Shown: piece after piece, positions 16,803 through 25,037 of the stretch
Position numbering within the stretch: the stretch's first letter is position 1
Layout of the letters: each line of letters starts with the position of its first letter
NCBI GenBank assembly: GCA_913047795.1
Contig: CAJWTS010000029.1
Span: 1 to 46,318 of the forward strand
Source of the DNA: an uncultured Verrucomicrobiota bacterium
GTDB taxonomy: Bacteria; Verrucomicrobiota; Kiritimatiellia; CAJWTS01
Reading direction: 5' to 3'
DNA: 46,318 bases
Program-made: the position numbers and the translations under genes
The notes under the pieces: generated by a model
Database searches by the model: none
What the model saw: only the letters and a program-made list of their open reading frames with translations
What the model was told of the DNA's origin: nothing

Positions 16803-18371
16803 TCATGCCGCGCGCGGCTTGCGCGCGGAAGACTTGCCCTTCTTGCCTGACGCGCGATCACGCAGAACACGGTTAATGCACGACAGGTACGCGCGCGCGC
16901 TGGCCTCGACAATATCCGTACTGGCTGATTTGGCGCTCACGATGTCGCTTCCAATTGAAACACGCACGGTTACTTCACCCATCGCATCCTTACCGACTGT
17001 AACCGCCTGCAGATTGAAATCGATTAATCGCCCACGGACACCCGTAATGCGCTCGATCGTCTTGAGCGCCGCGTCAACCGGGCCGTCCCCACAACCGGCG
17101 TCCTGTAGCGTTTCCTTGCCCTTTTTCAGCCGCACGGTAGCGGTCGGAACCGTGTCCGTTCCGGTCACCACATGGAGGTAGTCGAGCATGAAGACGCCTG
17201 GCGTTTCTTCCATCTCCTCGCGCGCGATCGAGATCAGATCGTCGTCATAGACAACCTTCTTCTTGTCCGCCAGCGCAATAAAGCGCACGTACGCATCATC
17301 CAACTCCGATGATGAAAGCTTGATGCCGAGCCCCTGGAGTTGATGGCGAAAAGCGTGGCGCCCCGAATGCTTGCCGAGAACCAGTTCCGACCCATCGATC
17401 CCAATATCCTCGGGCCGCATGATTTCGTAAGTCGTGCGCTCCTTCAACATGCCGTCCTGGTGGATGCCGGCCTCGTGCGCAAACGCGTTCGCACCAACAA
17501 TGGCCTTGTTGCGCTGCACGGACATGCCCGTCAAACGGCTCACCGTGCGGCTCGTATTGTGCAAATGCTGCGTGCGCACCCCTGTCTTCAGATGTCCGTA
17601 CAGGTCTGCGCGCGTACGCAAGGCCATCACGATTTCTTCAAGGGCACAGTTGCCGGCCCGCTCACCGAGACCATTGATCGTACACTCCACCGCCCGCGCA
17701 CCATTCTCGACGGCCGCCAGAGAATTCGCAACCGCCAGGCCCAGATCGTTATGGCAATGCACGCTGATTGTTGCATCGTTGATATTCTTGACGTGCTCGA
17801 ACAAGTATTCGATCAGTTCGCCGAATCGGCTTGGAATGGCGTAGCCCACGGTATCAGGAATATTAATCGTCGTGGCACCCGCGCTGATCGCGGCCTCGAC
17901 GACCTGCGCCAGGAAAGGCAGCTCCGTGCGCGAGGCGTCTTCCGGGCTGAACTCGATGTCGTCGCAATGTTTGCGGGCCAATTTGACGGATGCGACGGCC
18001 TGCTTCACGATTTCGCTCTCCGCCTTGCGCAGTTTGTAACGACGATGGATTGCGGAGGTGGCGAGAAAGACATGAATACGCGACTTATCAGCGCCGGCCA
18101 CGGCATCCGCCGCGCGAACAATGTCCTTTTCGAGGCAGCGCGCCAGGCCGCAAATTCGCGGGCCCTTGACCGACTCGGCAATCAGCTTAACCGCCTCGAA
18201 ATCGTCGGGTGACGCGATCGGGAATCCGGCCTCGATGACGTCCACCTTCAGCTTGGCAAGCAGGTGAGCGATCTCGAGTTTTTCGCGCCGATTGAGACTG
18301 CAGCCCGGCGACTGTTCGCCGTCGCGCAACGTCGTATCAAAAATTGAAACCCGTTCCTTGGCTTTGGCCAT
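16803..18371 (-). CDS. leuA: 2-isopropylmalate synthase
   Basis: A 522-residue enzyme condensing 2-ketoisovalerate and acetyl-CoA, the first step of leucine synthesis. The barrel begins with IFDTTLRDGEQSPGCSLN and includes EAGFPIASPDD, SVHCHNDLGLAVANSLAAV and GLGERAGNCALEE. The linker has AFAHEAGIHQDGMLK, and a C-terminal leucine-sensing regulatory domain contains CGDGPVDAALKTI. ATG 18371 follows AGGACAGG. The C-terminus ends in a basic tail (GKKGKSSARKPRAA). It sits between aroE and an RluA-type gene, all minus strand with gaps near 90-110 bases. Confidence 0.97.
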   Translation of the reverse strand: MAKAKERVSIFDTTLRDGEQSPGCSLNRREKLEIAHLLAKLKVDVIEAGFPIASPDDFEAVKLIAESVKGPRICGLARCLEKDIVRAADAVAGADKSRIHVFLATSAIHRRYKLRKAESEIVKQAVASVKLARKHCDDIEFSPEDASRTELPFLAQVVEAAISAGATTINIPDTVGYAIPSRFGELIEYLFEHVKNINDATISVHCHNDLGLAVANSLAAVENGARAVECTINGLGERAGNCALEEIVMALRTRADLYGHLKTGVRTQHLHNTSRTVSRLTGMSVQRNKAIVGANAFAHEAGIHQDGMLKERTTYEIMRPEDIGIDGSELVLGKHSGRHAFRHQLQGLGIKLSSSELDDAYVRFIALADKKKVVYDDDLISIAREEMEETPGVFMLDYLHVVTGTDTVPTATVRLKKGKETLQDAGCGDGPVDAALKTIERITGVRGRLIDFNLQAVTVGKDAMGEVTVRVSIGSDIVSAKSASTDIVEASARAYLSCINRVLRDRASGKKGKSSARKPRAA

Positions 18372-18479
18372 GACCTGTCCTCGCACAACTCGCGCACCGA
18401 TCCAGCACGTTGATTGGTATCGTATCAGCACCCCGCCGAATGTAAATGCCCCAGAATCATCAGGAATGCCCGCCGGCAC

Positions 18480-19199
18480 TCAGGGACGAGAGTCGAAATA
18501 GGCAGGCAACTCAGCGGTAAATGTCATCTCCTCTTTGGAGTGGGGATGCCGGATCGTGATCGAAGCCGCGTGCAGGGCCAGCGGCTTACGGCCCCTGGCT
18601 TTCACGCCATACTTCTTGTCCCCCACAACCGGACAGCCCTTGTCCGCCAGCTGGACCCTAATCTGGTTCTTCCTGCCGGTAAGCAAATCGATTTCCAATA
18701 AACTGCGGCTCGCCGTCGTGCTGAGAACGCGATACCCGGTCCGCGCAAGTTTGCCCTTCCGCGGATTCGTGACGGTATACATGCGATGCGCAGCGTTCTC
18801 TGCAAGATAGGAGGTGATGACACCCTCCTTATCCGGCAAGGCGCCGTGGACGATGGCGTAATATTGTTTATGAAAGGCCGGCCATTCGTCCTGGAGATAG
18901 CGCTTGGCCCCTTCGCTCTTCGCGAAGACGAGCACGCCGGATGTCTCCTTGTCCAAACGGTGCACAATAAACACACGCAGCCGCGACTTCGTGTTCCCCT
19001 TGCGCACGTATTCGTTAAGGAGATAATAGGCCGTATTCTCCCGGGTCTTCGCGTTACTCACCGTCAGAAGGCCGCTGATCTTATCCACGACCACGATATC
19101 CCGATCCTCGTAGAGAATAGAAAGCCCACGCGGTTGATACCGTTTCGGCGGGCGCTTGAATTGTTTCCGGCTTTCCAGCATCGGCTTCGTGATGTTCAC
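18480..19199 (-). CDS. RluA-family pseudouridine synthase
   Basis: A 239-residue RNA pseudouridine synthase of the RluA/RluC/RluD family. The catalytic aspartate is in VHRLDKETSGVLVFAKS; other family blocks are ILYEDRDIVVVDKISGLL, KQYYAIVHG, TGRKNQIRVQLA and GCPVVGDKKYG. No S4 RNA-binding domain is visible, so it is a short-form enzyme, and its rRNA or tRNA target cannot be named. The start is uncertain: GTG 19199 has no clear ribosome site and an in-frame ATG lies at 19181. Confidence 0.92.
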   Translation of the reverse strand: MNITKPMLESRKQFKRPPKRYQPRGLSILYEDRDIVVVDKISGLLTVSNAKTRENTAYYLLNEYVRKGNTKSRLRVFIVHRLDKETSGVLVFAKSEGAKRYLQDEWPAFHKQYYAIVHGALPDKEGVITSYLAENAAHRMYTVTNPRKGKLARTGYRVLSTTASRSLLEIDLLTGRKNQIRVQLADKGCPVVGDKKYGVKARGRKPLALHAASITIRHPHSKEEMTFTAELPAYFDSRP

Positions 19200-19361
19200 G
19201 TGTACATGCTACACCCGGATCAATCGGAGTAAACGGTTTATAAGATCCGGTTTACGTCGGCGCTGCGCCGCACGGACAGTATTTGCGTGACACCACGCCC
19301 GGGCAGAATCCCGGTTGCGGGCGGACAGATCGAGGCGTAGGATGAATCTAGCACCCGACAA

Positions 19362-20567
19362 ATGAAGATACTTTTCCTCTCCAGCGTTCTTCCGCATTCC
19401 CGCGTCGTCAGCGGATCCATCATCATCCATCATCGAATCCGGATGCTGGCCGAACGCGGCCACGAGGTTGGCCTGGCCTGCTTCGCAGACGAGGACGAGC
19501 GCTTATATGTTCCGGACCTGCAGCCGTTCCTGATCGAATGTGAGACCCTCGACCCGCCCACGCCACGCAGCCGGGGCACACGCATACTCGACTATGCGAT
19601 CAATCCGGTCCCTTCGGCTTTTCGTGCTCTGCGCTCGCAAGAGATGCGGCGCATGGTGGGCCGCATGATCGAACGCACGCATTACGACGTCGTCATCGCG
19701 GAATTTTCTGTGATGGGACAATACCTGCATCGCAACACCTATCTGCCCGCCGTGCGGCGAATCGTTTCCTGCCATAGCTGCCATACGCGCGCACATCGCA
19801 ACGACGTGATTTTAAATCCTATCTCGCCACAAACCGTCATTCGCTCCATTCGGGCGACCGGACTTGCCTCCTACGAATTCGCGATGTATCGCAGCGCCGA
19901 TCACGTTCTTACATTAACCAATGCAGAACGAATCAGCCTGTTGGACTTGGCTCCCGAATTACATGTCTCCGTCATTCCCTATGGCGTTGATATCAACCAT
20001 TTCCAACCCTCCGGGAACGGACGCGAAAATATAGTCATGTTCAGCGGTTACTTTTACGACGAACCCAATGCGGATGCCGCTATCTGGTTCACGCGTACCG
20101 TCTGGCCTGAATTGAGTCGCCGGTTCCCGGAATTGAACCTGTACTTCGTCGGCCGCGCACCCACGCCGGCCATGCTGGACGCGGCACGGCGGGATCACCG
20201 CATCGTGGTCACCGGAGAAGTGGAAGACATGAGCCCCTACCTTCGTCGCGCATCAGCGTTTGTCTGTCCCATGCGCATGGGTACCGGCTTCCGCGGCAAA
20301 ATACTGCAGGCCATGGCCTGTGGTGTACCTGTCGTATCGACCTCACTCGGAGCACAGGGCTTTCGCGCGCGTACCGGCGACAACATCCTCCTCGCAGACA
20401 CACCGCGAACCATGCTGCATTCTCTCGAGCTCCTGCTGAGCGATCCGCAGCTGCGCCAGAACATTTCCCGCAGCGCACGTGAGATCGTCCAGTCGCGTTA
20501 CTCATGGACCTATTGCGTGGATCGACTTGAAGATGTGCTGAACGAGGTGGTCACGGTCCAGAACTAA
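19362..20567 (+). CDS. Glycosyltransferase, GT4-like
   Basis: A 401-residue protein with the two-domain GT-B layout. The N-terminal domain begins MKILFLSSVLPHSRVVSGS and continues with HHRIRMLAERGHEVGLACF. The C-terminal nucleotide-sugar domain contains VIPYGVDINHFQP, MFSGYFYDEPNADAAIWF, FVGRAPTPAM and the MGTGFRGKILQAMACGVPVV block with a conserved acceptor-proximal loop. It resembles exopolysaccharide or sugar-PEP-CTERM-type GT4 enzymes. The sugar and acceptor are unknown. The gene stands alone; its last 17 bases overlap the convergent pseudopilin gene. The ribosome site is weak. Confidence 0.9.
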   Translation: MKILFLSSVLPHSRVVSGSIIIHHRIRMLAERGHEVGLACFADEDERLYVPDLQPFLIECETLDPPTPRSRGTRILDYAINPVPSAFRALRSQEMRRMVGRMIERTHYDVVIAEFSVMGQYLHRNTYLPAVRRIVSCHSCHTRAHRNDVILNPISPQTVIRSIRATGLASYEFAMYRSADHVLTLTNAERISLLDLAPELHVSVIPYGVDINHFQPSGNGRENIVMFSGYFYDEPNADAAIWFTRTVWPELSRRFPELNLYFVGRAPTPAMLDAARRDHRIVVTGEVEDMSPYLRRASAFVCPMRMGTGFRGKILQAMACGVPVVSTSLGAQGFRARTGDNILLADTPRTMLHSLELLLSDPQLRQNISRSAREIVQSRYSWTYCVDRLEDVLNEVVTVQN

Positions 20568-21189
20568 GTCGCTGCCCAACCGGGATCAATGTTTCCGCCA
20601 CCACATCCTCGTGCGGTGGATCGAATTCCAGGCGCACACGCGCCGCGAGCGGCACCGTCGCGCCCGACCATTGATCGTGCCAGGCTTCACCGTCAAAGAC
20701 CTGCACACGAAATCCGTCGAACCGTCCCTCCAGTTGTTCCTCAACCGCCTCGGGCGCGAGGCCTCCCTCGGCCGCAAGTGAGGCCTCGCGCACCAGGCGT
20801 CCCCCCTGCCCTGCTCCTCGAACAAGGCTATAGCGAACGCGATAAACGCGATGCCTGGCGAGGTTTTCCGCCCCGGGATCCACTTCGGCCGTATACATAT
20901 GCAGCGACGAATTCCGTGCGCCATCGCGCAGAAGAGCGAAACCAGACCGCGTGCGATCACTGTCAGCAACGGTGCAGACGAGATCGCGCAGGATTCGGTC
21001 CATGGCCGCGGCACCGGCCCCGCCATGACTTCGCCACTCTATCTGGCTGGAAATGGTCCTTGTCGTCAGGCGATAGACCGAGAATGCAAGGGCCGCCAGC
21101 ACGGCGCCAATCGCCAAGGCAACGATCACTTCGATGAGTGTTACGCCCGATCGTCTCAATCGCCCATGCATTCCATGACGGTTCCACAT
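20551..21189 (-). CDS. GspJ-like type II/IV pseudopilin
   Basis: A 212-residue protein with a prepilin-type N-terminus. A basic leader (RLRRSG) is followed by VTLIEVIVALAIGAVLAALA, so Gly is at -1, Glu at +5 and a hydrophobic helix follows. The +1 residue is Val rather than the usual Phe. The globular part (IEWRSHGGAGAAAMDRILRDL) resembles minor pseudopilin GspJ. PilD (13456-14334) would be its processing enzyme. No other pilin or secretion genes are adjacent. ATG 21189 gives a 15-residue leader; TTG 21216 and ATG 21171 are alternatives. The 3' end overlaps the glycosyltransferase gene by 17 bases. Confidence 0.8.
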   Translation of the reverse strand: MWNRHGMHGRLRRSGVTLIEVIVALAIGAVLAALAFSVYRLTTRTISSQIEWRSHGGAGAAAMDRILRDLVCTVADSDRTRSGFALLRDGARNSSLHMYTAEVDPGAENLARHRVYRVRYSLVRGAGQGGRLVREASLAAEGGLAPEAVEEQLEGRFDGFRVQVFDGEAWHDQWSGATVPLAARVRLEFDPPHEDVVAETLIPVGQRLSSGP

Positions 21190-21395
21190 CAGGTCGCGCC
21201 TGTCAATTCGTGGCAATTTAGAGCTGTGTGGTCCAGCGGTTCAAGATGCAATCGTTCAGAATTTAATAGCCTATGGGCGTCGCGATTTCACGGCGCAAGG
21301 GTTGACTGTTGAACCGCAGAATCCTTACATCGTGAACTCGGGTTTTCAGATTGTGCGTGACAAGCGTTTGCGGTCAAGCGTTAATAACCTGCTCT

Positions 21396-22238
21396 ATGAG
21401 CGATGAGCAACAGAGTTCCCCCGGCCCGAGCCTGGACCAGTACGTTCATATTTTTCGTAAATCGCTTCCGGCGCGCGTCAAGCTCGGTGAGATCGCGCGC
21501 TGTCTCGGCACGCTCACCGATGAAAAATGCCTGGCTGTCATCGCTGACGACGTGATGATCGCCCAGCAACTGAGCCAGCGCGGCGGGACCTGGCAGGTCC
21601 TGAGATTAAGCGATTCCAACTCATCAGGCCCGACACCCGGAATCGGGCACACCAAATACTGGAACGAGGGCAAGTTCCCGTTTAAAGACAAGACCTTCGA
21701 CGTTATCGTTATTCTGGATATAGTCGAACGCGCGCACGACGATTCGACCTTGATCCTCGAGTGCCACCGCGTACTGAAGGCGGCGGGACGCCTCGTGGTC
21801 TCCGCCCCACGCGTCACAACGATCTCGTTACTGCGGCCACTGCGCTCCATGCTCGGCGTCACCTATGATCGGCGCGGCTGGGTCCGCCCGGGCTACACGG
21901 AATCGCAGCTCTTTAACGTACTGAAAGACGGGTTCGACGTACATGAGGTCCGATCCTATGGCGGATTCTTCGCCGAATTCCTGCGCATCATCTCCGATAC
22001 TGTGAAGAGGCGCAGCGGACACGATGACCGTGTTCCGAGCGCGCGCGCGCTACGCTTCCATTCGTCGCTCTACCCCTTTTTCTGGGTCGCGTATAACCTC
22101 GATCTGCTCCTTTTCTTCTCCCGCGGCTATTACCTCACCGCCGTGGCTAAGCGGCGGGCATGGTTGCCGCGCAAGACACCGATTCTTTCTGACGGGCGCA
22201 CAATCTCCGAAGCCGTCCTGAACCGCATCGCCGATTAA
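21396..22238 (+). CDS. Class I SAM-dependent methyltransferase-like protein
   Basis: A 280-residue protein. The middle region resembles a Methyltransf_11-type fold: KFPFKDKTFDVIVILDIVE corresponds to motif II (acidic FDVI), then LILECHRVLKAAGRLVVSAP is the typical post-II/III block. The usual glycine-rich motif I is poorly conserved (LAVIADDVMIAQQL). The C-terminal third has a hydrophobic stretch, FFWVAYNLDLLLFF, which may be membrane-associated. ATG 21396 is chosen; the frame runs open to 21351. The ribosome site is weak. Substrate unknown. It lies just upstream of the rpmH cluster. Confidence 0.75.
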   Translation: MSDEQQSSPGPSLDQYVHIFRKSLPARVKLGEIARCLGTLTDEKCLAVIADDVMIAQQLSQRGGTWQVLRLSDSNSSGPTPGIGHTKYWNEGKFPFKDKTFDVIVILDIVERAHDDSTLILECHRVLKAAGRLVVSAPRVTTISLLRPLRSMLGVTYDRRGWVRPGYTESQLFNVLKDGFDVHEVRSYGGFFAEFLRIISDTVKRRSGHDDRVPSARALRFHSSLYPFFWVAYNLDLLLFFSRGYYLTAVAKRRAWLPRKTPILSDGRTISEAVLNRIAD

Positions 22239-22254
22239 AACCCCGTCAGCGGGC

Positions 22255-22281
22255 AAAATGGGCATCCGAAAATGGGCATCC
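22255..22281. repeat. Short direct repeat upstream of rpmH
   Basis: The 13-mer AAAATGGGCATCC occurs twice (22255-22267 and 22269-22281) separated by one base. It lies between the methyltransferase stop and the rpmH promoter. It may be a binding site or a chance duplication. Confidence 0.6.
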
Positions 22282-22314
22282 AGTGGAAGTGTTCGCGTCA
22301 AATTAAGCCCACGC

Positions 22315-22342
22315 TTGACACAATTCCGATTCATGGTAATTT
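22315..22342 (+). promoter_or_regulatory. Putative sigma-70-type promoter of rpmH operon
   Basis: TTGACA at 22315-22320, a 16-base spacer, then TAATTT at 22337-22342, placed 33 bases before the rpmH start. It has the same layout as the candidate promoter of ppdK. Confidence 0.6.
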
Positions 22343-22375
22343 CCTTTGCTTTTCTCCGAATAGAGATACTTAGAA

Positions 22376-22510
22376 ATGAAACGGTGTTATCAACCATCGC
22401 GCAAGAAGCGTCAGCGTAAGATCGGCTTTCGAGCTCGCATGGCGACTCGTGGCGGCAGAAAGATTATTGCGCGTCGGCGGCGCAAAGGACGCGCACGCCT
22501 CACGATCTGA
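22376..22510 (+). CDS. rpmH: Ribosomal protein L34
   Basis: A 44-residue very basic protein. It begins [15 protein letters not shown], then [19 protein letters not shown] and ends GRARLTI, the full L34 pattern. It is a small protein of the large ribosomal subunit. It is the first gene of the rpmH-rnpA-yidD-yidC cluster; a TTGACA-type promoter lies directly upstream. Confidence 0.98.
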   Translation: MKRCYQPSRKKRQRKIGFRARMATRGGRKIIARRRRKGRARLTI

Positions 22511-22557
22511 CGGCGGTGGGGCTCGGTGCACCTTCGCCGCAAGCGCGGGGACACAAC

Positions 22558-22926
22558 ATGACACCCAGAGAGAGCGCCGCCGAGGGACTTCTCCGCTCGC
22601 AGCGAATCACGGACTCTCAAACCTTCCAGGAGACGTACGATCAGGGAAAACGGTTTCATGGGAAATTTATGGTACTATGGCTCCGCGAGGGCGATGACGC
22701 CTGCATGCGCCTGGGCGTCGTGGCCAGCCGCAAGGTCGGCAACGCCGTCACGCGTGCCCGCGCCAAGCGCCGCATGCGCGAGGCCTTCCGCCGGCATCGA
22801 AAGCAATTCCGCGGCAACAGCGACGTTGTGCTCGTCGCGCGAGCTGCACTTGTGAAGGCGTCATGGAACGACCTGCTTGACGAACTACTCATGCTGGCCC
22901 GTAAAGCTGGCATACTGCCACAATGA
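22558..22926 (+). CDS. rnpA: Ribonuclease P protein component
   Basis: A 122-residue basic protein that binds the RNase P RNA and helps remove tRNA 5' leaders. The family signature appears as LGVVASRKVGNAVTRARAKRRMREAFRRH. ATG 22558 is chosen; GTG 22516 in the same frame would add 14 residues without similarity. The stop overlaps the yidD start by 4 bases (ATGA, 22923-22926), indicating translational coupling. Confidence 0.96.
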   Translation: MTPRESAAEGLLRSQRITDSQTFQETYDQGKRFHGKFMVLWLREGDDACMRLGVVASRKVGNAVTRARAKRRMREAFRRHRKQFRGNSDVVLVARAALVKASWNDLLDELLMLARKAGILPQ

Positions 22927-23162
22927 TCCGCAGCGTCCTTATCGCCTTTATCCGTCTCTACCGGCTGGTCGTCTCGCCGTTCCTTGCCCCTTGCTGCCGA
23001 TTCCACCCGAGCTGCTCGACGTACGCGATGCAGGCCATCGAACGCCACGGGCCTTGGCGCGGGGGCCTTTTTGCGACACAGCGCATTCTTAAATGTCATC
23101 CCTTTCATCCCGGCGGGGTCGATCTCGTCCCAACACAGAACCCGGATACGCGACGCGCATGA
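22923..23162 (+). CDS. yidD: Membrane protein insertion efficiency factor YidD
   Basis: A 79-residue protein of the YidD (DUF37) family. It shows the amphipathic N-terminal helix IRSVLIAFIRLYRLVVSPFL, the CCRFHPSCSTYAMQAIERHG core with the conserved cysteines and RILKCHPFHPGGVD. YidD sits at the inner membrane and assists YidC-dependent insertion. It overlaps rnpA by 4 bases and yidC by 4 bases. Confidence 0.97.
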   Translation: MIRSVLIAFIRLYRLVVSPFLAPCCRFHPSCSTYAMQAIERHGPWRGGLFATQRILKCHPFHPGGVDLVPTQNPDTRRA

Positions 23163-25021
23163 ATAAACGGGAAAAGATGATCGTCATGGTGCTGTTCGTG
23201 CTGCTGATTGCGTGGTCGTTCCTGAGTCCGCGTCCCGGGCCGCCAACCACGGTACCGCCCGCCGTCGACACATCCTTGACCAACGAAACCGTTGCTGCGG
23301 ATGACGCGCCCGCCAGATACCTATCTCCCGACCCATCTGCCGGCCCGCCAGAAGCCGTGCCGGAGGCCCCCACCGTAATCTCCGGGACCGCTACGCCGGC
23401 GCCAGTCGCAGCCGCCCCGACCGTACCGGAACTGCCCGAGAGCCAGCGAATTCTTGAGAACCAGGACATGACGCTCGCGATCACCTCCCACGGGGGTGGC
23501 GTGCGGAGAGCGGAACTGCACGGGTATGCCGCCTCACTCGATAATCCCGATGAACGCCTGTCCATGGATTTCGACGCGCCGCCTGCCCTCGCGATCCATG
23601 GCCTACCGGGCCTGGAACCTCACAACAGCTTTGATCTCAGCGATACAAGGGGCGATGCAACCGTCACGGCGACACGCACAACGCCAAGCGGCCTCCTCTT
23701 CGAGCGCCGGATTGAGCTGAAAGACCAGTACCGTATCGTGGTATCCGACCGCTACGCGAACCTCACTGAACAGGCCATCATCGTGCCCACGCACTCGATT
23801 GAATTGGGCCGCATGCGCCTGCAATCGCTCGGCAAGGCCCGCGCCGGAATAATCTACCTCGGCATCGATTCCCTTGCATCGCACGGCGGGGAGAAAGTAC
23901 GGCACTGGCACAAGAAGCGATTCTTCAGCAACGACATCACGCTAGCCGATCTATTCCAGGAAAAGCAACGCCGCGGTGTCGGTTGCGTACGCTCGATGAT
24001 GATGCCCAAGTTGGCACAACCGCTGCCGTCCGCGATTCGCGATCGCCAACGTCAGCCCACAGACTGGATTGCATCTAAGAATAAATTCTTCGTTCAGATA
24101 CTCGCCGCACCGGAGTCCGCCTCCGGCCGCGAAATCATCGCACGGCGGGCCCAGCCTCCAAATGGTGAAGATCCGAACCAACCCCGATCATGGATGCAAT
24201 CGGCCGTCATCGACGAGGTGGGCGGCGCATTGCTGATTGCCGAAACCGTGTTGACGCCATCTCAGGAAATCACGCGGCGCTACGACTACTACATCGGCCC
24301 CAAAAGCCAGAACCGCCTGAAGACGATGGGCAACCATCAGGAAGACGTCATGGAATTCGGCAAGCTGAAGGTTATCTGCGAGCCCCTGCTCTGGACGTTG
24401 AACTTCCTGTACGGACTGGTTCCCAATTACGGCGTCGCCATCATCCTGCTGACCCTCATCGTCAAGGCGATCTTCTGGCCGATCACTCACAAGGGCACCG
24501 AACACATGAAGAAGATGGCCGAGATCCAGCCGCTCGTGAAAGAGGTCCAGGCCAAGTACAAGGACAAGCCGAAGAAGATGCAGGAAGAGTCCATGGCGCT
24601 CTACAAGAAACACAAGGTCAACCCCATGGCCGGCTGCCTCCCGATGGTGATTCAGATTCCCGTCTTCATCGGCCTCTTCACGGTTCTGCGCAGCGCCGTG
24701 GAACTCCGTTTCGGCGGATTCCTGTGGATCCGCGACCTGAGCGAACCCGAAGGCCTGCTACAGGGGGTCCTGCCGATCGCCCTCAACATTCTCCCGCTCT
24801 TCATGACCCTCCTAACCGTGCTTCAGCAGCGCATGACACCGACGGCCGGTGACCCGCAGCAACAGAAGATCATGATGTTCATGCCGGTCGTCTTCCTGTT
24901 CCTCTTTTACAGCATGGCGTCGGGTCTGGTCCTGTACTGGTCTGTCAGCCAGCTCATATCGGTTGTGCAGATGTACCTGCAACGCAGGAAAACACAGGCC
25001 GCGCAAGCCACCGCCGGTTAG
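23159..25021 (+). CDS. yidC: Membrane protein insertase YidC (long form)
   Basis: A 620-residue YidC/Oxa1 insertase. After a first membrane segment (MIVMVLFVLLIAWSFL) comes a Pro/Ala/Thr-rich linker, then a large periplasmic domain. The C-terminal catalytic part has five hydrophobic segments, including YGVAIILLTLIVKAIFWPIT, the cytoplasmic helical hairpin (MKKMAEIQPLVKEVQAKYK), NPMAGCLPMVIQIPVFIGLF and VVFLFLFYSMASGLVLYWSV. It places proteins in the inner membrane with or without SecYEG. ATG 23159 overlaps the yidD stop; an earlier in-frame start lies inside yidD. It is longer than the 548-residue E. coli protein, partly through the linker. Confidence 0.98.
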   Translation: MNKREKMIVMVLFVLLIAWSFLSPRPGPPTTVPPAVDTSLTNETVAADDAPARYLSPDPSAGPPEAVPEAPTVISGTATPAPVAAAPTVPELPESQRILENQDMTLAITSHGGGVRRAELHGYAASLDNPDERLSMDFDAPPALAIHGLPGLEPHNSFDLSDTRGDATVTATRTTPSGLLFERRIELKDQYRIVVSDRYANLTEQAIIVPTHSIELGRMRLQSLGKARAGIIYLGIDSLASHGGEKVRHWHKKRFFSNDITLADLFQEKQRRGVGCVRSMMMPKLAQPLPSAIRDRQRQPTDWIASKNKFFVQILAAPESASGREIIARRAQPPNGEDPNQPRSWMQSAVIDEVGGALLIAETVLTPSQEITRRYDYYIGPKSQNRLKTMGNHQEDVMEFGKLKVICEPLLWTLNFLYGLVPNYGVAIILLTLIVKAIFWPITHKGTEHMKKMAEIQPLVKEVQAKYKDKPKKMQEESMALYKKHKVNPMAGCLPMVIQIPVFIGLFTVLRSAVELRFGGFLWIRDLSEPEGLLQGVLPIALNILPLFMTLLTVLQQRMTPTAGDPQQQKIMMFMPVVFLFLFYSMASGLVLYWSVSQLISVVQMYLQRRKTQAAQATAG

Positions 25022-25037
25022 CCCGGCCCTGAACGCC

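Noticed and set aside
21225..21290. Possible tRNA-like sequence (CAGCGGTTCAAGATGCAATCG)
   Set aside because: The T-loop-like GGTTCAA is present, but no acceptor stem or anticodon arm can be drawn around it.
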